A stretch of DNA of 64,000 nt from Dinoroseobacter sp. (lineage in GTDB: Bacteria; Pseudomonadota; Alphaproteobacteria; Rhodobacterales; Rhodobacteraceae), in the NCBI GenBank assembly GCA_030066795.1, contig JASJAW010000003.1, forward strand, positions 1 through 64,000, given 5' to 3'. Shown here one piece after another: positions 33,620 to 44,241 of this stretch (within the stretch, counting starts at the first letter, position 1; the number at the start of each line of letters is the position of its first letter). The notes under the pieces are model-generated. The model ran no database searches. It was not told the DNA's origin and worked only from the letters and a program-made list of their open reading frames with translations. The translations under genes were made by a program, and so were the position numbers.

Positions 33620-35049
33620 ATCCAGCGCTCTGGACCGCCGCCGAAGCCGCAGCGGCCACCGGAGGGCGCGCGCTGGGCGACTGGCAGGTCACCGGCCTTT
33701 CCATCGACACACGTGAGCTGGAGCCGGGGGACATGTTCATCGCCCTGACTGCTGCGCGCGATGGCCATGACTTCGTCGCGCAGGCGCTGGAGGCCGGGGC
33801 CACGGCCGCGATGGTCTCGCGGGTTCCGGATGGCGTTCCGGCAGACGCCCCGCTTCTGATCGTCAAGGACGTGCAGTCAGGCCTTGAAGCGCTTGGCCGC
33901 GCAGGCCGTGCGCGGCTGACGGACGATGCAAAAGTGATTGGCGTGACAGGCTCTGTCGGCAAAACCTCCGCCAAGGAAATGCTGCGCACGGTGCTCGCCC
34001 CGCAGGGCCAGACCCATGCCGCCATTCGCAGCTTCAACAACCACTGGGGCGTGCCGCTGACGCTGGCCCGCATGCCGCGCGACACCCAGTTCGCCGTGAT
34101 CGAAATCGGCATGAACCACCCCGGTGAGATCGCGCCCCTGACCCGGATGGCGCGCCCGCATGTCGGGCTGATCACCACCATCGCGCCCGCGCACCTCGAG
34201 GCTTTGGGCAGCCTCGAAGGCATCGCGGTTGAGAAAGCGTCGATCTTCGAGGGGTTGGAGCCCGACGGGGTTGCGGTCATTCCGGGGGACCTGCCTCAGA
34301 CCCCGATCCTCGCGGAAACGGCAGAAAAATGGGCGGCCGAAACGCGCACCTTCGGTGCAGGAGAGCAAAACCACCATCGCGTTCTGTCGGTCTCGGTCGG
34401 CCATGGCGCGACCGTGGCCGAGGCGCGGGCCGGCCACACCCCTATGCTGATGAAGGTCGCAACACCGGGGCGGCATTTCATCGACAACGCGCTGGGTGTG
34501 CTTGCGGTGGTCGAGGCGGTCGGCGCGGATCTCGCCCGCGCGCTGGTCGCACTCGCCGAATGGGCGCCGCCGGAAGGCCGCGGAACGTTTGAGACCCTGC
34601 ATCTCGACCCGGTCATGGACGCCATGACCGCCGACCTGCTCGATGATGCGTTCAATGCCAACCCGTCCTCGCTTGGCGCTGCGCTCGATGTGCTTGCGGG
34701 CACCGAGCCGAAACACGGCGTCGGTCGGGTCGCAAAAGGCCGCCGCATCGCCATTCTGGGCGATATGCTCGAGCTTGGCCCTGACGAGGCTGCCATGCAC
34801 GCAGCCATGGCCGATCATCCCGCCATGCCCGCAATCACCCGCGTGCATTGCGTTGGCCCACGCATGCGCGGGCTTTACAAAACCCTGCCCGAAGAACAGC
34901 GCGGTGAATGGGTAGAGAATGCCCAGGAACTGGCTGCGCTCGCCCACAGTCTGGTCGATGCGGGCGACGTGGTCCTTGTGAAGGGCTCCAAAGGCTCTCG
35001 CGTCAGCCTTGTCGTTGACGCGCTCCGAAAACTGTCGCACACGCGATGA
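33616..35049 (+). CDS. murF: UDP-MurNAc-tripeptide:D-Ala-D-Ala ligase
   Basis: Completes the cytoplasmic pentapeptide by adding D-Ala-D-Ala. The 477-residue protein has the N-terminal UDP-binding domain (GLSIDTRELEPGDMFIAL), the ATP loop GVTGSVGKTSAKEML, the IEIGMNHPGEI metal/phosphate strand and DDAFNANPSSLGAAL near residue 345, characteristic of MurF. Substrate D-Ala-D-Ala comes from Ddl, encoded further down this cluster. Confidence 0.96.
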   Translation: MNPALWTAAEAAAATGGRALGDWQVTGLSIDTRELEPGDMFIALTAARDGHDFVAQALEAGATAAMVSRVPDGVPADAPLLIVKDVQSGLEALGRAGRARLTDDAKVIGVTGSVGKTSAKEMLRTVLAPQGQTHAAIRSFNNHWGVPLTLARMPRDTQFAVIEIGMNHPGEIAPLTRMARPHVGLITTIAPAHLEALGSLEGIAVEKASIFEGLEPDGVAVIPGDLPQTPILAETAEKWAAETRTFGAGEQNHHRVLSVSVGHGATVAEARAGHTPMLMKVATPGRHFIDNALGVLAVVEAVGADLARALVALAEWAPPEGRGTFETLHLDPVMDAMTADLLDDAFNANPSSLGAALDVLAGTEPKHGVGRVAKGRRIAILGDMLELGPDEAAMHAAMADHPAMPAITRVHCVGPRMRGLYKTLPEEQRGEWVENAQELAALAHSLVDAGDVVLVKGSKGSRVSLVVDALRKLSHTR

Positions 35050-35075
35050 AATTTTAACGAGGGAACCCTTCAGAC

Positions 35076-36161
35076 ATGCTTTACTGGCTGACCGGCATTT
35101 CCGATGGGGGCGATGCCTTTAACCTTTTTCGCTACATCACCTTTCGCGCAGGCGGCGCCTTTTTCACCGCGCTGGTCTTCGGGTTCCTCTTCGGACGTCC
35201 GCTGATCAACCTTCTGCGCAAACGCCAGAGGTTCGGTCAGCCGATCCGCGAGGATGGTCCTGAAAGCCACCTCGAGACGAAGCAGGGCACGCCCACCATG
35301 GGGGGGTTGCTGATCCTGTCGGCACTGACGTTTTCGACGCTTTTCTGGGCGCGATGGGACAATCCATATGTCTGGATGGTGCTGCTCGTTACCGTGTGTT
35401 TCGGCGCGATCGGGTTCATTGACGACTACCACAAGGTGACCCGCAACTCCCATGCGGGTCTTTCTGGCAAGGTGCGCCTCGCAATTGGGTTTGGGATTGC
35501 AGGCGTGGCGGCGCTGATTGCTCAAGTTTTGCACCCTGACCCGCTGTCTGGCCATCTCGCCGTGCCGTTCTTTAAGGATACGCTGTTCAATCTCGGGCTG
35601 CTGTTCATCCCATTCTGCATGCTGGTAATCGCGGGCTCGGCCAACGCGGTGAACTTAACCGACGGGCTTGATGGTCTTGCCATCATGCCAGTGATGATCG
35701 CCGCTGGAACGCTTGGGGTAATTGCCTATGCAGTCGGGCGGGTCGACTTCACCTCCTATCTGGACGTGCACTATGTGCCGGGCACTGGGGAAATCCTGAT
35801 CTTCACCGCCGCTCTGATCGGCGGCGGGCTCGGGTTCCTGTGGTACAACGCGCCGCCCGCTGCGGTGTTCATGGGTGACACCGGCTCACTGGCGTTGGGG
35901 GGCGCGCTCGGAGCGATTGCGGTCGCCACCAAGCACGAGATCGTGCTGGTCATTGTCGGCGGTATCTTCGTCGTCGAGGCGCTGAGCGTGATCATCCAGG
36001 TTGCCTACTTCAAACGTACCGGCAAACGCGTGTTCCTCATGGCGCCGATCCATCACCATTTTGAAAAGAAGGGGTGGGGCGAAAGCCAGATCGTGATCCG
36101 CTTCTGGATTATCTCACTGGTTCTCGCCCTGATCGGATTGGCGACACTCAAGGTCCGGTAA
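35076..36161 (+). CDS. mraY: Phospho-N-acetylmuramoyl-pentapeptide transferase
   Basis: Transfers phospho-MurNAc-pentapeptide to undecaprenyl phosphate, making lipid I at the inner membrane. The 361-residue protein has ten predicted membrane helices. Mg-binding and catalytic sites are visible in GFIDDYHKV and [10 protein letters not shown], and the [15 protein letters not shown] loop holds the conserved HHH. GAGGGAA lies about 12-18 bases before the ATG at 35076. Confidence 0.97.
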   Translation: MLYWLTGISDGGDAFNLFRYITFRAGGAFFTALVFGFLFGRPLINLLRKRQRFGQPIREDGPESHLETKQGTPTMGGLLILSALTFSTLFWARWDNPYVWMVLLVTVCFGAIGFIDDYHKVTRNSHAGLSGKVRLAIGFGIAGVAALIAQVLHPDPLSGHLAVPFFKDTLFNLGLLFIPFCMLVIAGSANAVNLTDGLDGLAIMPVMIAAGTLGVIAYAVGRVDFTSYLDVHYVPGTGEILIFTAALIGGGLGFLWYNAPPAAVFMGDTGSLALGGALGAIAVATKHEIVLVIVGGIFVVEALSVIIQVAYFKRTGKRVFLMAPIHHHFEKKGWGESQIVIRFWIISLVLALIGLATLKVR

Positions 36162-36557
36162 ATGCAGGTCCGGGACACGCTGGCGATGATCCGGGGCATG
36201 GCGCCGGAGCGGCAACCGGGTGTCTGGCATTTCGTCACCGTTTCCTCCGAGCAGGCCGCGCGGCTCGCCCCCAAAGCGCTGTCTGCCATACGGGAACCAG
36301 AAGGACAGTCGCTCGTGTTGTCAGAGGACATCGCGAAGGCGGAAGGGCTGCTCACCGATCTTCCTATGGCGCACATCCTCTTGCGGGTGAACTCTGCGCT
36401 CGACGGCGTCGGCTTGACGGCGGCAGTGGCGAGCGCGCTGGCGGAGGTGAGCATTCCGGCCAACGTCGTCGCAGGTGCGCAGCATGATCATGTATTCGTG
36501 CCGGTCGAGATGGCGGAGCGAGCGGTGGCGCAGCTGTTGGCAAGAGCCCGGACCTGA
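36162..36557 (+). CDS. ACT-domain protein inserted between mraY and murD
   Basis: A 131-residue cytoplasmic protein whose ATG follows the mraY stop directly with no gap. It resembles the COG3602-type double-ACT proteins: PGVWHFVTVSSEQAARL and LLTDLPMAHILLRVNSALDGVGLTAAVASALAEVSIPANVVAGAQHDHVFVPVEMAERAVAQLL have the beta-alpha-beta pattern and hydrophobic spacing of ligand-binding ACT repeats. Ligand and role are unknown; it is not a known part of peptidoglycan synthesis. Position implies co-transcription with the dcw genes. Confidence 0.75.
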   Translation: MQVRDTLAMIRGMAPERQPGVWHFVTVSSEQAARLAPKALSAIREPEGQSLVLSEDIAKAEGLLTDLPMAHILLRVNSALDGVGLTAAVASALAEVSIPANVVAGAQHDHVFVPVEMAERAVAQLLARART

Positions 36558-36668
36558 CGACCCGCTCGTCTTTACGAACGGGAAGACCCCTTTTGTCCCG
36601 ATAACCTGACTTGCAGCCTTGTCTTCCCCATTGCATCTTGCGCTCTAACGCCCACCAAAGGACCTCCT

Positions 36669-38063
36669 ATGATCCCCGTTCAAGGCTACACCGACCAGCG
36701 CGTTATCGTTCTCGGTCTCGGCCGTTCGGGCCTCGCCACGGCGCACGCTTTGCGCGCAGGGGGCGCAGAAGCGCTTTGTTGGGATGACAATGAAGCCGCC
36801 CGAGACCGCACCGAAGAGGAAGGTTTCAAGATTCACAAGCTGACCGGGCCGGAGGCGTTCACAGACGTCGCCGCCCTAATCACCTCTCCGGGCATTCCGC
36901 ACCTTTATCCCACAACTAACCCGCATATCGCGCGAGCCATGGCGGCGGGCGTGCCGGTGGACAACGATATCGGACTCTTCTTTCGCTCCTTCGCCACGCG
37001 CGACTGGGATCGTTTCGATACCACTCCGCGCGTGATTGCGATTACGGGGTCCAATGGGAAGTCTACCACCTCGGCCCTGTTGCATCATATCCTTGAGGAA
37101 GCCGGGCACCGGACCCAACTGGCCGGCAATATTGGTCGCGGCGTACTCGATATCGACCCGGCGGAAGATGGCGATGTGGTTGTGCTGGAACTGTCCAGCT
37201 ATCAGACCGACCTTGCCCGCGCGCTGACCCCGGATGTGGCCGTGTTCACCAATCTGACGCCGGATCATCTGGACCGCCACGGCGGCATGGGCGGGTACTT
37301 CGCCGCCAAGGCGCGGCTCTTCACCCAAGGCGCGCCGGACCGCTCGATTATCGGGGTAGATGAGCCGGAAGGCGTCTATCTTGCCAACCAGATGGCGACC
37401 GGGGCCTCTGATGACCGCGTGATCCGCATCTCAGGAGCGAAGCTGACAGGTCCCGGCTGGATCGTGACCGCGCGCAAGGGGTTTCTCGCCGAAAGCCGGA
37501 AGGGGCGGCAGGTCGCCTCCATTGATCTGCGAAATGTGCCGGGGCTGCCCGGCGCGCATAACCACCTCAATGCAGCCTGCGCCTATGCGGCCGCACGCAC
37601 GCTGGGGCTTGCCCCCCGCGCGATCGAGGCCGGGTTTGCCAGCTTCAAAGGCCTGCCGCATCGGTCTCAGATCGTGGGGCAGGCAGGGGGTGTGACCTTC
37701 GTCAATGACAGCAAGGCCACCAATCTCGACAGTGCGGCGAAAGCTCTGGCGGCGTTCGACAATATCCGCTGGATCGCAGGTGGGCTGGAGAAAGAAGGTG
37801 GCATCGGTGCGCTGGCCGAGGCCACGAGCACCGTGCGCAAGGCGTATTATATCGGCCGGTCCGCGGCGGAGTTCGCGCTGGAACTCCCGGAGCTGGACCA
37901 TGCCGTGTGCGAGACAATGGCGCGCGCAGTTGCCCAAGCCGTGGCCGAAGCCGAACCGGGCGACACCGTGCTTCTGGCGCCTGCCGCTGCAAGCTTTGAC
38001 CAATACGACAATTTTGAACGTCGGGGCGAAGACTTCATGGCCGAAGTCGCCAAGCACTTCTAA
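36669..38063 (+). CDS. murD: UDP-MurNAc-L-Ala:D-Glu ligase
   Basis: Adds D-glutamate to UDP-MurNAc-L-Ala. The 464-residue protein begins [21 protein letters not shown] (N-terminal Rossmann domain), with the ATP loop [21 protein letters not shown], and [12 protein letters not shown] and VNDSKATN further on. CCAAAGGACCTCCT with AGGA precedes the ATG. A 111-base gap separates it from the ACT gene. Confidence 0.96.
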   Translation: MIPVQGYTDQRVIVLGLGRSGLATAHALRAGGAEALCWDDNEAARDRTEEEGFKIHKLTGPEAFTDVAALITSPGIPHLYPTTNPHIARAMAAGVPVDNDIGLFFRSFATRDWDRFDTTPRVIAITGSNGKSTTSALLHHILEEAGHRTQLAGNIGRGVLDIDPAEDGDVVVLELSSYQTDLARALTPDVAVFTNLTPDHLDRHGGMGGYFAAKARLFTQGAPDRSIIGVDEPEGVYLANQMATGASDDRVIRISGAKLTGPGWIVTARKGFLAESRKGRQVASIDLRNVPGLPGAHNHLNAACAYAAARTLGLAPRAIEAGFASFKGLPHRSQIVGQAGGVTFVNDSKATNLDSAAKALAAFDNIRWIAGGLEKEGGIGALAEATSTVRKAYYIGRSAAEFALELPELDHAVCETMARAVAQAVAEAEPGDTVLLAPAAASFDQYDNFERRGEDFMAEVAKHF

Positions 38064-38281
38064 TAGGCTTTTGCGCAGTCCGCTTGAAGCGACAGGTGTT
38101 TTTGCAAAGAAGACGGCGCAGCGGGTTTGCTGCAATTTGCGGAACACCGTCCCTGAATTTGCTCCAGTTTGTACAAAACCGCTTATTGCGCGCAGACTCT
38201 AGCCTGACGGCGCGAACCTGTGTATGCTTCCTCCCAGACCCGGCAAACGGGCTGAGCATTGAGGCATAGGCGGTATTTCAC
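38064..38281 (+). promoter_or_regulatory. murD-ftsW intergenic region
   Basis: These 218 bases are the longest gap within the mur/fts run between rsmH and ftsQ and hold no supported ORF. TTGTAC (about 38170) with a weak downstream AT-rich box could be an ftsW promoter. No TTAA-N7-TTAA CtrA site and no clear terminator were seen. An internal promoter is plausible but not shown. Confidence 0.3.
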
Positions 38282-39448
38282 ATGACGGAGATGGTGTACG
38301 GCACCGTCCGGTCTCAGTCCGGCGAGGCTGTGGTTCCTCGGTGGTGGCGGACCGTGGACAAGGTTGCGCTTGGCGCAATTATGGGACTGTTCGCAATTGG
38401 TTTGCTTCTCGGTCTGGCATCCTCGCCCCCCTTGGCAACCCGAAACGGGCTGCCTCCGTTCCACTACGTTGAACGTCAAGCGATCTTCGGCGGTATGGCA
38501 CTTTTTGTAATGGTTGCGCTTTCAATGTGCGATGTGCGCCAGGTGCGACGCTTTGGAGTACTGCTTTTTCTGGTGACATTCGCAGCACTGATGTTCCTGC
38601 CGTTTTTCGGAACTGATTTCGGCAAAGGCGCCACACGTTGGTACTCGCTTGGCTTTGCCAGCGTGCAGCCCTCTGAGTTCCTGAAGCCTGCCTTTGTTGT
38701 CACTGCGGCGTGGTTGCTGTCCGCAGCACAGGAGATCAACGGCCCGCCGGGACGGTTGATGTCTTTTGCCATTGCAGTCGTCACAGCAGTTTTCCTCGTG
38801 CTTCAGCCAGATTTCGGGCAAGCTTGTTTGATCCTTTTTGGCTGGTCGGTGATGTATTTTGTCGCCGGCGCTCCGATGCTGCTGGTGATTGGCCTCGCAG
38901 GGATGATCGGAGCCGGTGGCGTCGTAGCCTATAACGCATCCGAACATTTCGCCCGTCGGATTGATGGGTTTCTGACCCCGGAACTCGACCCCAGAACGCA
39001 GCTTGGTTACGCGACGAACGCCATACGGGAAGGTGGGTTCTTCGGTGTTGGTGTCGGCGAAGGGCAAGTCAAATGGGTGCTTCCGGACGCCCATACCGAC
39101 TTCATCATCGCTGTGGCCGCTGAAGAATACGGGGTGATGCTGGTTCTGGTCATCATCGCCTGCTATGCGGCAATCGTGCTGCGGAGCCTGTGGCGGCTGA
39201 TGCGTGAGCGCGATCCGTTTGCGCGGCTCGCGGGCACAGGTCTCGCGCTGATTTTTGCGGCGCAAGCCATCATCAATATGGGCGTTGCCGTACGGATGTT
39301 GCCGGCCAAAGGCATGACGTTGCCCCTGGTCAGCTACGGTGGGTCTTCCTTGATTGCGACCGGCATTGCGCTTGGCTTCTTGCTCGCCTTCACCCGCACA
39401 AGGCCGCAGGGCCAAATTGCCGACGCCTTGATCCAGCGGGGCCGTTAG
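38282..39448 (+). CDS. ftsW: Peptidoglycan glycosyltransferase FtsW
   Basis: A 388-residue SEDS-family polymerase that works with FtsI at the septum. Ten membrane helices are predicted. The catalytic Asp of SEDS proteins is expected in the large periplasmic loop near the DAHTDFIIAVAAEEYG segment, and MLPAKGMTLPLVSYGGSSLIATGIALG is the family's C-terminal signature; GATRWYSLGFASVQPSEFLKP is the second block. murG follows after three bases. Confidence 0.96.
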   Translation: MTEMVYGTVRSQSGEAVVPRWWRTVDKVALGAIMGLFAIGLLLGLASSPPLATRNGLPPFHYVERQAIFGGMALFVMVALSMCDVRQVRRFGVLLFLVTFAALMFLPFFGTDFGKGATRWYSLGFASVQPSEFLKPAFVVTAAWLLSAAQEINGPPGRLMSFAIAVVTAVFLVLQPDFGQACLILFGWSVMYFVAGAPMLLVIGLAGMIGAGGVVAYNASEHFARRIDGFLTPELDPRTQLGYATNAIREGGFFGVGVGEGQVKWVLPDAHTDFIIAVAAEEYGVMLVLVIIACYAAIVLRSLWRLMRERDPFARLAGTGLALIFAAQAIINMGVAVRMLPAKGMTLPLVSYGGSSLIATGIALGFLLAFTRTRPQGQIADALIQRGR

Positions 39449-39451
39449 CGC

Positions 39452-40555
39452 ATGGGGCAGCCACTCCTCATTATTGCCGCGGGCGGCACCGGCGGACATA
39501 TGTTCCCGGCGCAGGCGCTTGCCGAGGCGATGCTGCGCAAGGGTTGGCGTGTGAAACTGACCACCGATAGCCGCGGCGCGCGCTATACCGGTGGCTTCCC
39601 GGCTGCAGTCAAAGTGGAGGAACGCGCATCGGCCACGTTTTCGCGGGGAGGATTGCTGGCAAAGGCGATTGCCCCTTTGAAGATACTGGGTGGGACACTG
39701 CAATCCATCCTCGCGATGCTACGCGACCGTCCGGCGGTTGTTGTGGGCTTTGGAGGCTACCCCGCAATTCCTGCGATGGCGGCGTCTACGGCTTTGCGAC
39801 TGCCGCGTATGCTGCATGAGCAAAACGGTGTACTTGGTCGGGTCAACCAGCTTTTCGCAAAGCACGTCGATGCAATTGCCTGCGGGACCTGGCCGACGCA
39901 TCTGCCGGAAGGCGTCGAAGGGCACCCGACCGGCAATCCAGTGCGCAAAGCCATTCACGATCGGGCCGGCGCACCATATATCCCCCCAGGCGACTGGCCA
40001 ATGAGCGTTCTTGTGATGGGCGGCAGCCAGGGTGCGCGTATCCTCTCGGACGTGGTGCCGACCGCGTTGGCCGGGCTTCCGGAGCCCCTTCGCGTCCGCA
40101 TTCGGGTCGCACATCAGGCGCGAGAAGAGGACGCAGACCGGGTGACGAAGGCCTATGCCGGGGCCGGGATCGCTGCCGAAGTGCAAAGCTTTTTCACCGA
40201 TATTCCAGCACGCATGTCGGAGGCGCAGCTGGTGATTACACGGTCGGGGGCGTCCTCTGTTGCCGACCTGACCGTCATCGGACGCCCCGCAATTCTTGTA
40301 CCTTTTGCCGCCGCCACCGCTGATCACCAGACCGCAAATGCACGCGGACTGGTCGAAGCAGGGGCGGCGATCCTGATGCCGGAAAGTAAGTTTGATCCGG
40401 CAACGCTTTCTGAACATGTGCAGATGATCCTGACCCAACCCGACGCTGCCGTGAAAATGGCCCATGCCGCTTTGTCCGTCGGACATCCCGATGCGACCGA
40501 TCGGCTTGTGGACCTTGTCGAGCAGCTTGCTTATTCCCCGAAAGGTTCAAAATGA
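39452..40555 (+). CDS. murG: UDP-GlcNAc:lipid I N-acetylglucosaminyltransferase
   Basis: Converts lipid I to lipid II on the inner face of the membrane. It is a 367-residue GT-B enzyme with the N-terminal glycine loops [17 protein letters not shown] and [26 protein letters not shown], and in the C-terminal UDP-GlcNAc domain [11 protein letters not shown] and [18 protein letters not shown]. Stop overlaps murC (ATGA). Confidence 0.97.
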   Translation: MGQPLLIIAAGGTGGHMFPAQALAEAMLRKGWRVKLTTDSRGARYTGGFPAAVKVEERASATFSRGGLLAKAIAPLKILGGTLQSILAMLRDRPAVVVGFGGYPAIPAMAASTALRLPRMLHEQNGVLGRVNQLFAKHVDAIACGTWPTHLPEGVEGHPTGNPVRKAIHDRAGAPYIPPGDWPMSVLVMGGSQGARILSDVVPTALAGLPEPLRVRIRVAHQAREEDADRVTKAYAGAGIAAEVQSFFTDIPARMSEAQLVITRSGASSVADLTVIGRPAILVPFAAATADHQTANARGLVEAGAAILMPESKFDPATLSEHVQMILTQPDAAVKMAHAALSVGHPDATDRLVDLVEQLAYSPKGSK

Positions 40556-41979
40556 AAGATAACTATATTATGAGCCCTGCCACGAAACTCCCGACCCAGC
40601 TTGGACCCATCCATTTTGTTGGTATCGGCGGGATCGGCATGTCCGGGATCGCGGAAGTGCTGATCAACCACGGCTATGAGGTGCAGGGCTCGGACCTGAA
40701 AGACTCTAAGATCACACAGCGCCTTGAGCATCTGGGCGCCCGAGTGTTCATCGGTCAGGTGGCTGAAAACCTGGATGGCGCTGAAGTTGTCGTCATTTCC
40801 TCAGCGATCAAGGCCGGCAACCCAGAGCTGGAGGCAGCGCGGGCGCAAGGCCTGCCGGTCGTGCGCCGGGCGGAGATGCTGGCTGAACTGATGCGGCTCA
40901 AATCCAATATCGCCATTGGCGGCACGCACGGCAAAACCACGACGACCACGATGGTGGCGACTCTTCTCGACAAGGGTGGGATCGACCCGACCGTGATCAA
41001 CGGGGGGATCATCCACGCCTATGGGTCCAATGCCCGTGCCGGTACCGGCGAGTGGATGGTCGTCGAGGCCGACGAGAGCGATGGCACTTTCACGAAACTG
41101 CCTGCAACCATCGCAGTCGTGACCAATATCGACCCGGAGCACATGGAGCACTGGGGCGACTTTGACCGGTTGCGCGACGGGTTCCACGATTTTGTATCCA
41201 ACATCCCTTTCTATGGACTGGCGGTCTGCTGCACTGACCATCCGGAAGTGCAGGCACTTGTGGGTCGGATTACCGACCGCCGGGTCGTGACATTCGGGTT
41301 CAATGCTCAGGCGGATATTCGGGCCGTCAACCTGACTTACAAAGCGGGCGTTGCGCATTTCGATATTGAGATTCACCCTGATGAGACGGTGATCGAGGGA
41401 TGCACATTGCCGATGCCGGGCGACCATAACGTGTCAAATGCGCTCGCAGCCGTGGCTGTGGCACGTCATCTGGGCATGAAGGGCGACGAAATACGAGAAG
41501 CGCTCGAAGGGTTTGCCGGTGTGAACCGTCGCTTTACCAAGGTCGCGGATGTTGGTGGCATTACCATCATTGATGACTATGGCCATCACCCCGTGGAAAT
41601 CGCCGCTGTATTGAAGGCGGCGCGACAGGCCAGCGAAGGCCGCGTGATCGCGGTGCACCAGCCGCATCGGTATTCGCGTCTGTCCTCGTTGTTCGAGGAG
41701 TTCTGCAGTTGCTTCAACGAAGCTGATGTCGTCGGAATTGCGGACGTCTTTGCAGCGGGGGAGGACGTGATCCCCGGCGCTGAACGTGACGATCTTGTCG
41801 CGGGTCTGATCTCTCACGGGCATCGTCACGCAGTTGCCGTTCCGGATGAAGACGCGCTTGAAGCCCTGGTGCGGGCTGCAGCTCAACCCGGCGATATCGT
41901 GGTATGCCTCGGGGCCGGAACGATCTCAGCGTGGGCGCATGGTTTGCCGGAGCGCCTCGAGCCCAAAAAAGAAACCTGA
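40552..41979 (+). CDS. murC: UDP-MurNAc:L-alanine ligase
   Basis: First Mur ligase, adding L-Ala to UDP-MurNAc. It is 475 aa: N-terminal [18 protein letters not shown] (UDP-binding glycine loop), ATP loop [21 protein letters not shown], and [12 protein letters not shown] then HQPHRYSRL in the C-terminal domain. The ATG overlapping murG is assumed; a second ATG six codons later (MSPATKLP) is possible. Confidence 0.96.
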   Translation: MKDNYIMSPATKLPTQLGPIHFVGIGGIGMSGIAEVLINHGYEVQGSDLKDSKITQRLEHLGARVFIGQVAENLDGAEVVVISSAIKAGNPELEAARAQGLPVVRRAEMLAELMRLKSNIAIGGTHGKTTTTTMVATLLDKGGIDPTVINGGIIHAYGSNARAGTGEWMVVEADESDGTFTKLPATIAVVTNIDPEHMEHWGDFDRLRDGFHDFVSNIPFYGLAVCCTDHPEVQALVGRITDRRVVTFGFNAQADIRAVNLTYKAGVAHFDIEIHPDETVIEGCTLPMPGDHNVSNALAAVAVARHLGMKGDEIREALEGFAGVNRRFTKVADVGGITIIDDYGHHPVEIAAVLKAARQASEGRVIAVHQPHRYSRLSSLFEEFCSCFNEADVVGIADVFAAGEDVIPGAERDDLVAGLISHGHRHAVAVPDEDALEALVRAAAQPGDIVVCLGAGTISAWAHGLPERLEPKKET

Positions 41980-41981
41980 GC

Positions 41982-42236
41982 ATGCCAGCTTCGCTTATCC
42001 TCGCCTGCCTGTGGTTCGTAATCGCAATCTTGATTGCCTTCCTGCCTTCAAAGAAGCAGCACTGGCCGCAGGCGTATGCCTTAATGATAGTTGGCGCGCC
42101 GATCCTCATCTGGGTCTTTGTGCAGACGGGGCCGTGGATGGGACTTGTTGTGCTGGCAGGCGCGATGTCTATCTTGCGGTGGCCGGTGATCTATCTTGGC
42201 CGGTGGCTTCATCGGCAGGTTGTGCGCCCGGACTGA
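41982..42236 (+). CDS. DUF2484 small membrane protein
   Basis: An 84-residue protein with three hydrophobic segments (about 4-22, 30-47 and 52-70) and a basic C-terminus (GRWLHRQVVRPD). It lies between murC and murB, two bases after the murC stop, a position that I know as typical for DUF2484 in Rhodobacteraceae. Start 41982 (MPASLILACLWFVIA) follows the murC stop; the longer frame overlaps murC. A role in envelope biogenesis is only suggested by place. Confidence 0.78.
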   Translation: MPASLILACLWFVIAILIAFLPSKKQHWPQAYALMIVGAPILIWVFVQTGPWMGLVVLAGAMSILRWPVIYLGRWLHRQVVRPD

Positions 42237-42265
42237 CATTGCGGCTTATTTGCTAACCCAGACGG

Positions 42266-43201
42266 ATGTATCGTGCCATGTCGGAGGCCCTCGAAGTTCA
42301 GGGAACGCTCACAAAAAACCGTCAGCTTGCTGACCTGACATGGCTGCGGGTGGGCGGTCCGGCCGAGTTGTTCTTCCAGCCCTCTGACCTGGATGACCTG
42401 ACCGCTTTCTTGCGAGCTCTTCCGGAAGATGTCTCAGTGTTTCCGATGGGCGTGGGGTCCAACCTGATCGTGCGCGATGGCGGCATTGGGGGGGCAGTGA
42501 TCCGTCTGGGCCGCGGCTTTAACGCCATTCAGATCGAGGGTACTCAGGTGCGCGCGGGGGCCGCGGCACTTGATGCCCACGTTGCGCGAAAGGCCGCCGC
42601 TGCGGGTGTCGACTTGACCTTTCTGCGAACCATTCCCGGCGCCATTGGTGGCGCGGTGGCGATGAACGCAGGTTGCTATGGCAGCTACGCAGCTGACGTC
42701 TTCGTATCGGCGGACGTCGTTCTGCGCGATGGATCTCTCGTCACTCTGGGGAAAGACGATCTGCGTTTCGCCTATCGCAGCAGCGATTTGCCACAGGGGG
42801 CGATCATTGCCTCGGTGGTGATGGAGGGGCGTGCTGGGGATCCCGCCGAACTTGAACAGCGCATGGCAGATCAACTCGCGAAACGCGATGCGACCCAGCC
42901 AACCAAAGACCGCACGGCAGGCTCTACGTTCCGTAACCCTGCCGGTTTCAGTTCGACCGGACGCGCCGACGACACGCATGAAGCCAAGGCTTGGAGCGTG
43001 ATCGACGCGGCTGGCATGCGTGGGGCGCGGCGGGGAGGCGCGCAAATGTCAGAAAAACATTCGAACTTCCTGGTGAACACAGGGGGCGCGACCGCGGCAG
43101 AGTTGGAATCTCTTGGGGAAGAGGTGCGAAAAAAGGTTTTCCAAGCCACCGGCCATTCGTTAGAGTGGGAAGTGATCCGCATCGGTCAGCCAAAAGGGTG
43201 A
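42266..43201 (+). CDS. murB: UDP-N-acetylenolpyruvoylglucosamine reductase
   Basis: FAD enzyme reducing UDP-GlcNAc-enolpyruvate to UDP-MurNAc. It is 311 aa of the type I/II FAD-binding fold: [38 protein letters not shown] (FAD phosphate loop), [18 protein letters not shown] and GSTFRNP with the catalytic Ser. ATG 42266 or the ATG four codons later (42278) could be the start; neither has a strong ribosome-binding site. Confidence 0.95.
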   Translation: MYRAMSEALEVQGTLTKNRQLADLTWLRVGGPAELFFQPSDLDDLTAFLRALPEDVSVFPMGVGSNLIVRDGGIGGAVIRLGRGFNAIQIEGTQVRAGAAALDAHVARKAAAAGVDLTFLRTIPGAIGGAVAMNAGCYGSYAADVFVSADVVLRDGSLVTLGKDDLRFAYRSSDLPQGAIIASVVMEGRAGDPAELEQRMADQLAKRDATQPTKDRTAGSTFRNPAGFSSTGRADDTHEAKAWSVIDAAGMRGARRGGAQMSEKHSNFLVNTGGATAAELESLGEEVRKKVFQATGHSLEWEVIRIGQPKG

Positions 43202-43323
43202 TCGGGGCGGGGTAAGCCGGACAGGCGGCGACCGGGCAGGGGGGCAAAAAGACCCGCCGCACGGGCGCAAACGGCGGTAAATCCAGACGAAACCACAGAG
43301 TTTCGCGAAAGATGAGGCGGGAC

Positions 43324-44241
43324 GTGTCGAGCAGGGCATTCCCCAAAGTTATGATGATGATGGGTGGACCGTCATCGGAGCGCGAGGTGTCTCTCTCCTC
43401 GGGCCGGGAATGTGCGTCCGCGCTCCGGGCCGAAGGTTTTGATGTCGCTGAAGTTGACGCGGGTTCCGATCTGCACGACCAGATCTCCGAAGTCGCGCCG
43501 GATGTCGTTTTCAACGCACTACACGGACGCTGGGGCGAAGACGGCTGCGTGCAGGGAATCCTCGAGTGGATGGGCGTACCTTATACCCATTCCGGTGTCC
43601 TTGCGTCCGCGCTGGCAATGGACAAGCAGCGATCCAAGGCCCTGTTCAAGGATGCTGGATTGCCGGTTGCCCAAAGCGTCATTCTGCCAAAGCGGGAAAT
43701 CGCCCGCGCGCACGTCATGGCACCGCCCTATGTCCTGAAACCAAACAACGAGGGCTCTTCGGTCGGTATCTTTATCGTCGGGGAGGGCGAAGAAACGCCA
43801 CCGGATCTGAGCGATCCGGCCTTGCCGGAGACGATGATGGCCGAAGCCTTCGCGGCCGGTCGCGAGCTGACCGTGACGGTACGCGATGGCGCAGCGATGA
43901 CCGTCACAGATATCGTCACCGATGACTGGTACGATTATGACGCGAAATACAAGCCCGGCGGCTCGCACCACATACTGCCAGCAGATGTTCCAAAGACCGT
44001 ATTCGACGCCTGCATGGCGTTTGCCGAAGAGGCCCATCGATTGTTGGGCTGTCGCGGCGTATCCAGAACGGATTTTCGTTGGGATCCTGACGCGGGGCTG
44101 GACGGGCTCATCGTTCTGGAAACCAACACCCAGCCTGGGATGACTCCGACGTCGCTGACCCCCGAGCAGGCCGCCCATTGCGGAATGAGTTTTGGTGCGC
44201 TCTGCGCGTGGATGGTGGAGGATGCCTCATGCGAGCGCTGA
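43324..44241 (+). CDS. ddl: D-alanine-D-alanine ligase
   Basis: ATP-grasp enzyme making D-Ala-D-Ala for MurF. VMMMMGGPSSEREVSLSSGRE opens the protein, then HGRWGEDGCVQGILEWMGVPYTHSG, KPNNEGSSVGI and ETNTQPGMTPTSLTPEQA with the metal ligands. GTG 43324 (305 aa) has AGGCGG at proper spacing; ATG 43312 within that site would add four residues and has no site of its own. The end overlaps ftsQ by 13 bases. Confidence 0.95.
   Translation: MSSRAFPKVMMMMGGPSSEREVSLSSGRECASALRAEGFDVAEVDAGSDLHDQISEVAPDVVFNALHGRWGEDGCVQGILEWMGVPYTHSGVLASALAMDKQRSKALFKDAGLPVAQSVILPKREIARAHVMAPPYVLKPNNEGSSVGIFIVGEGEETPPDLSDPALPETMMAEAFAAGRELTVTVRDGAAMTVTDIVTDDWYDYDAKYKPGGSHHILPADVPKTVFDACMAFAEEAHRLLGCRGVSRTDFRWDPDAGLDGLIVLETNTQPGMTPTSLTPEQAAHCGMSFGALCAWMVEDASCER

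Noticed and set aside
33877-35040. 387-residue minus-strand ORF
   Set aside because: Antisense shadow of murF, which has all Mur ligase motifs.
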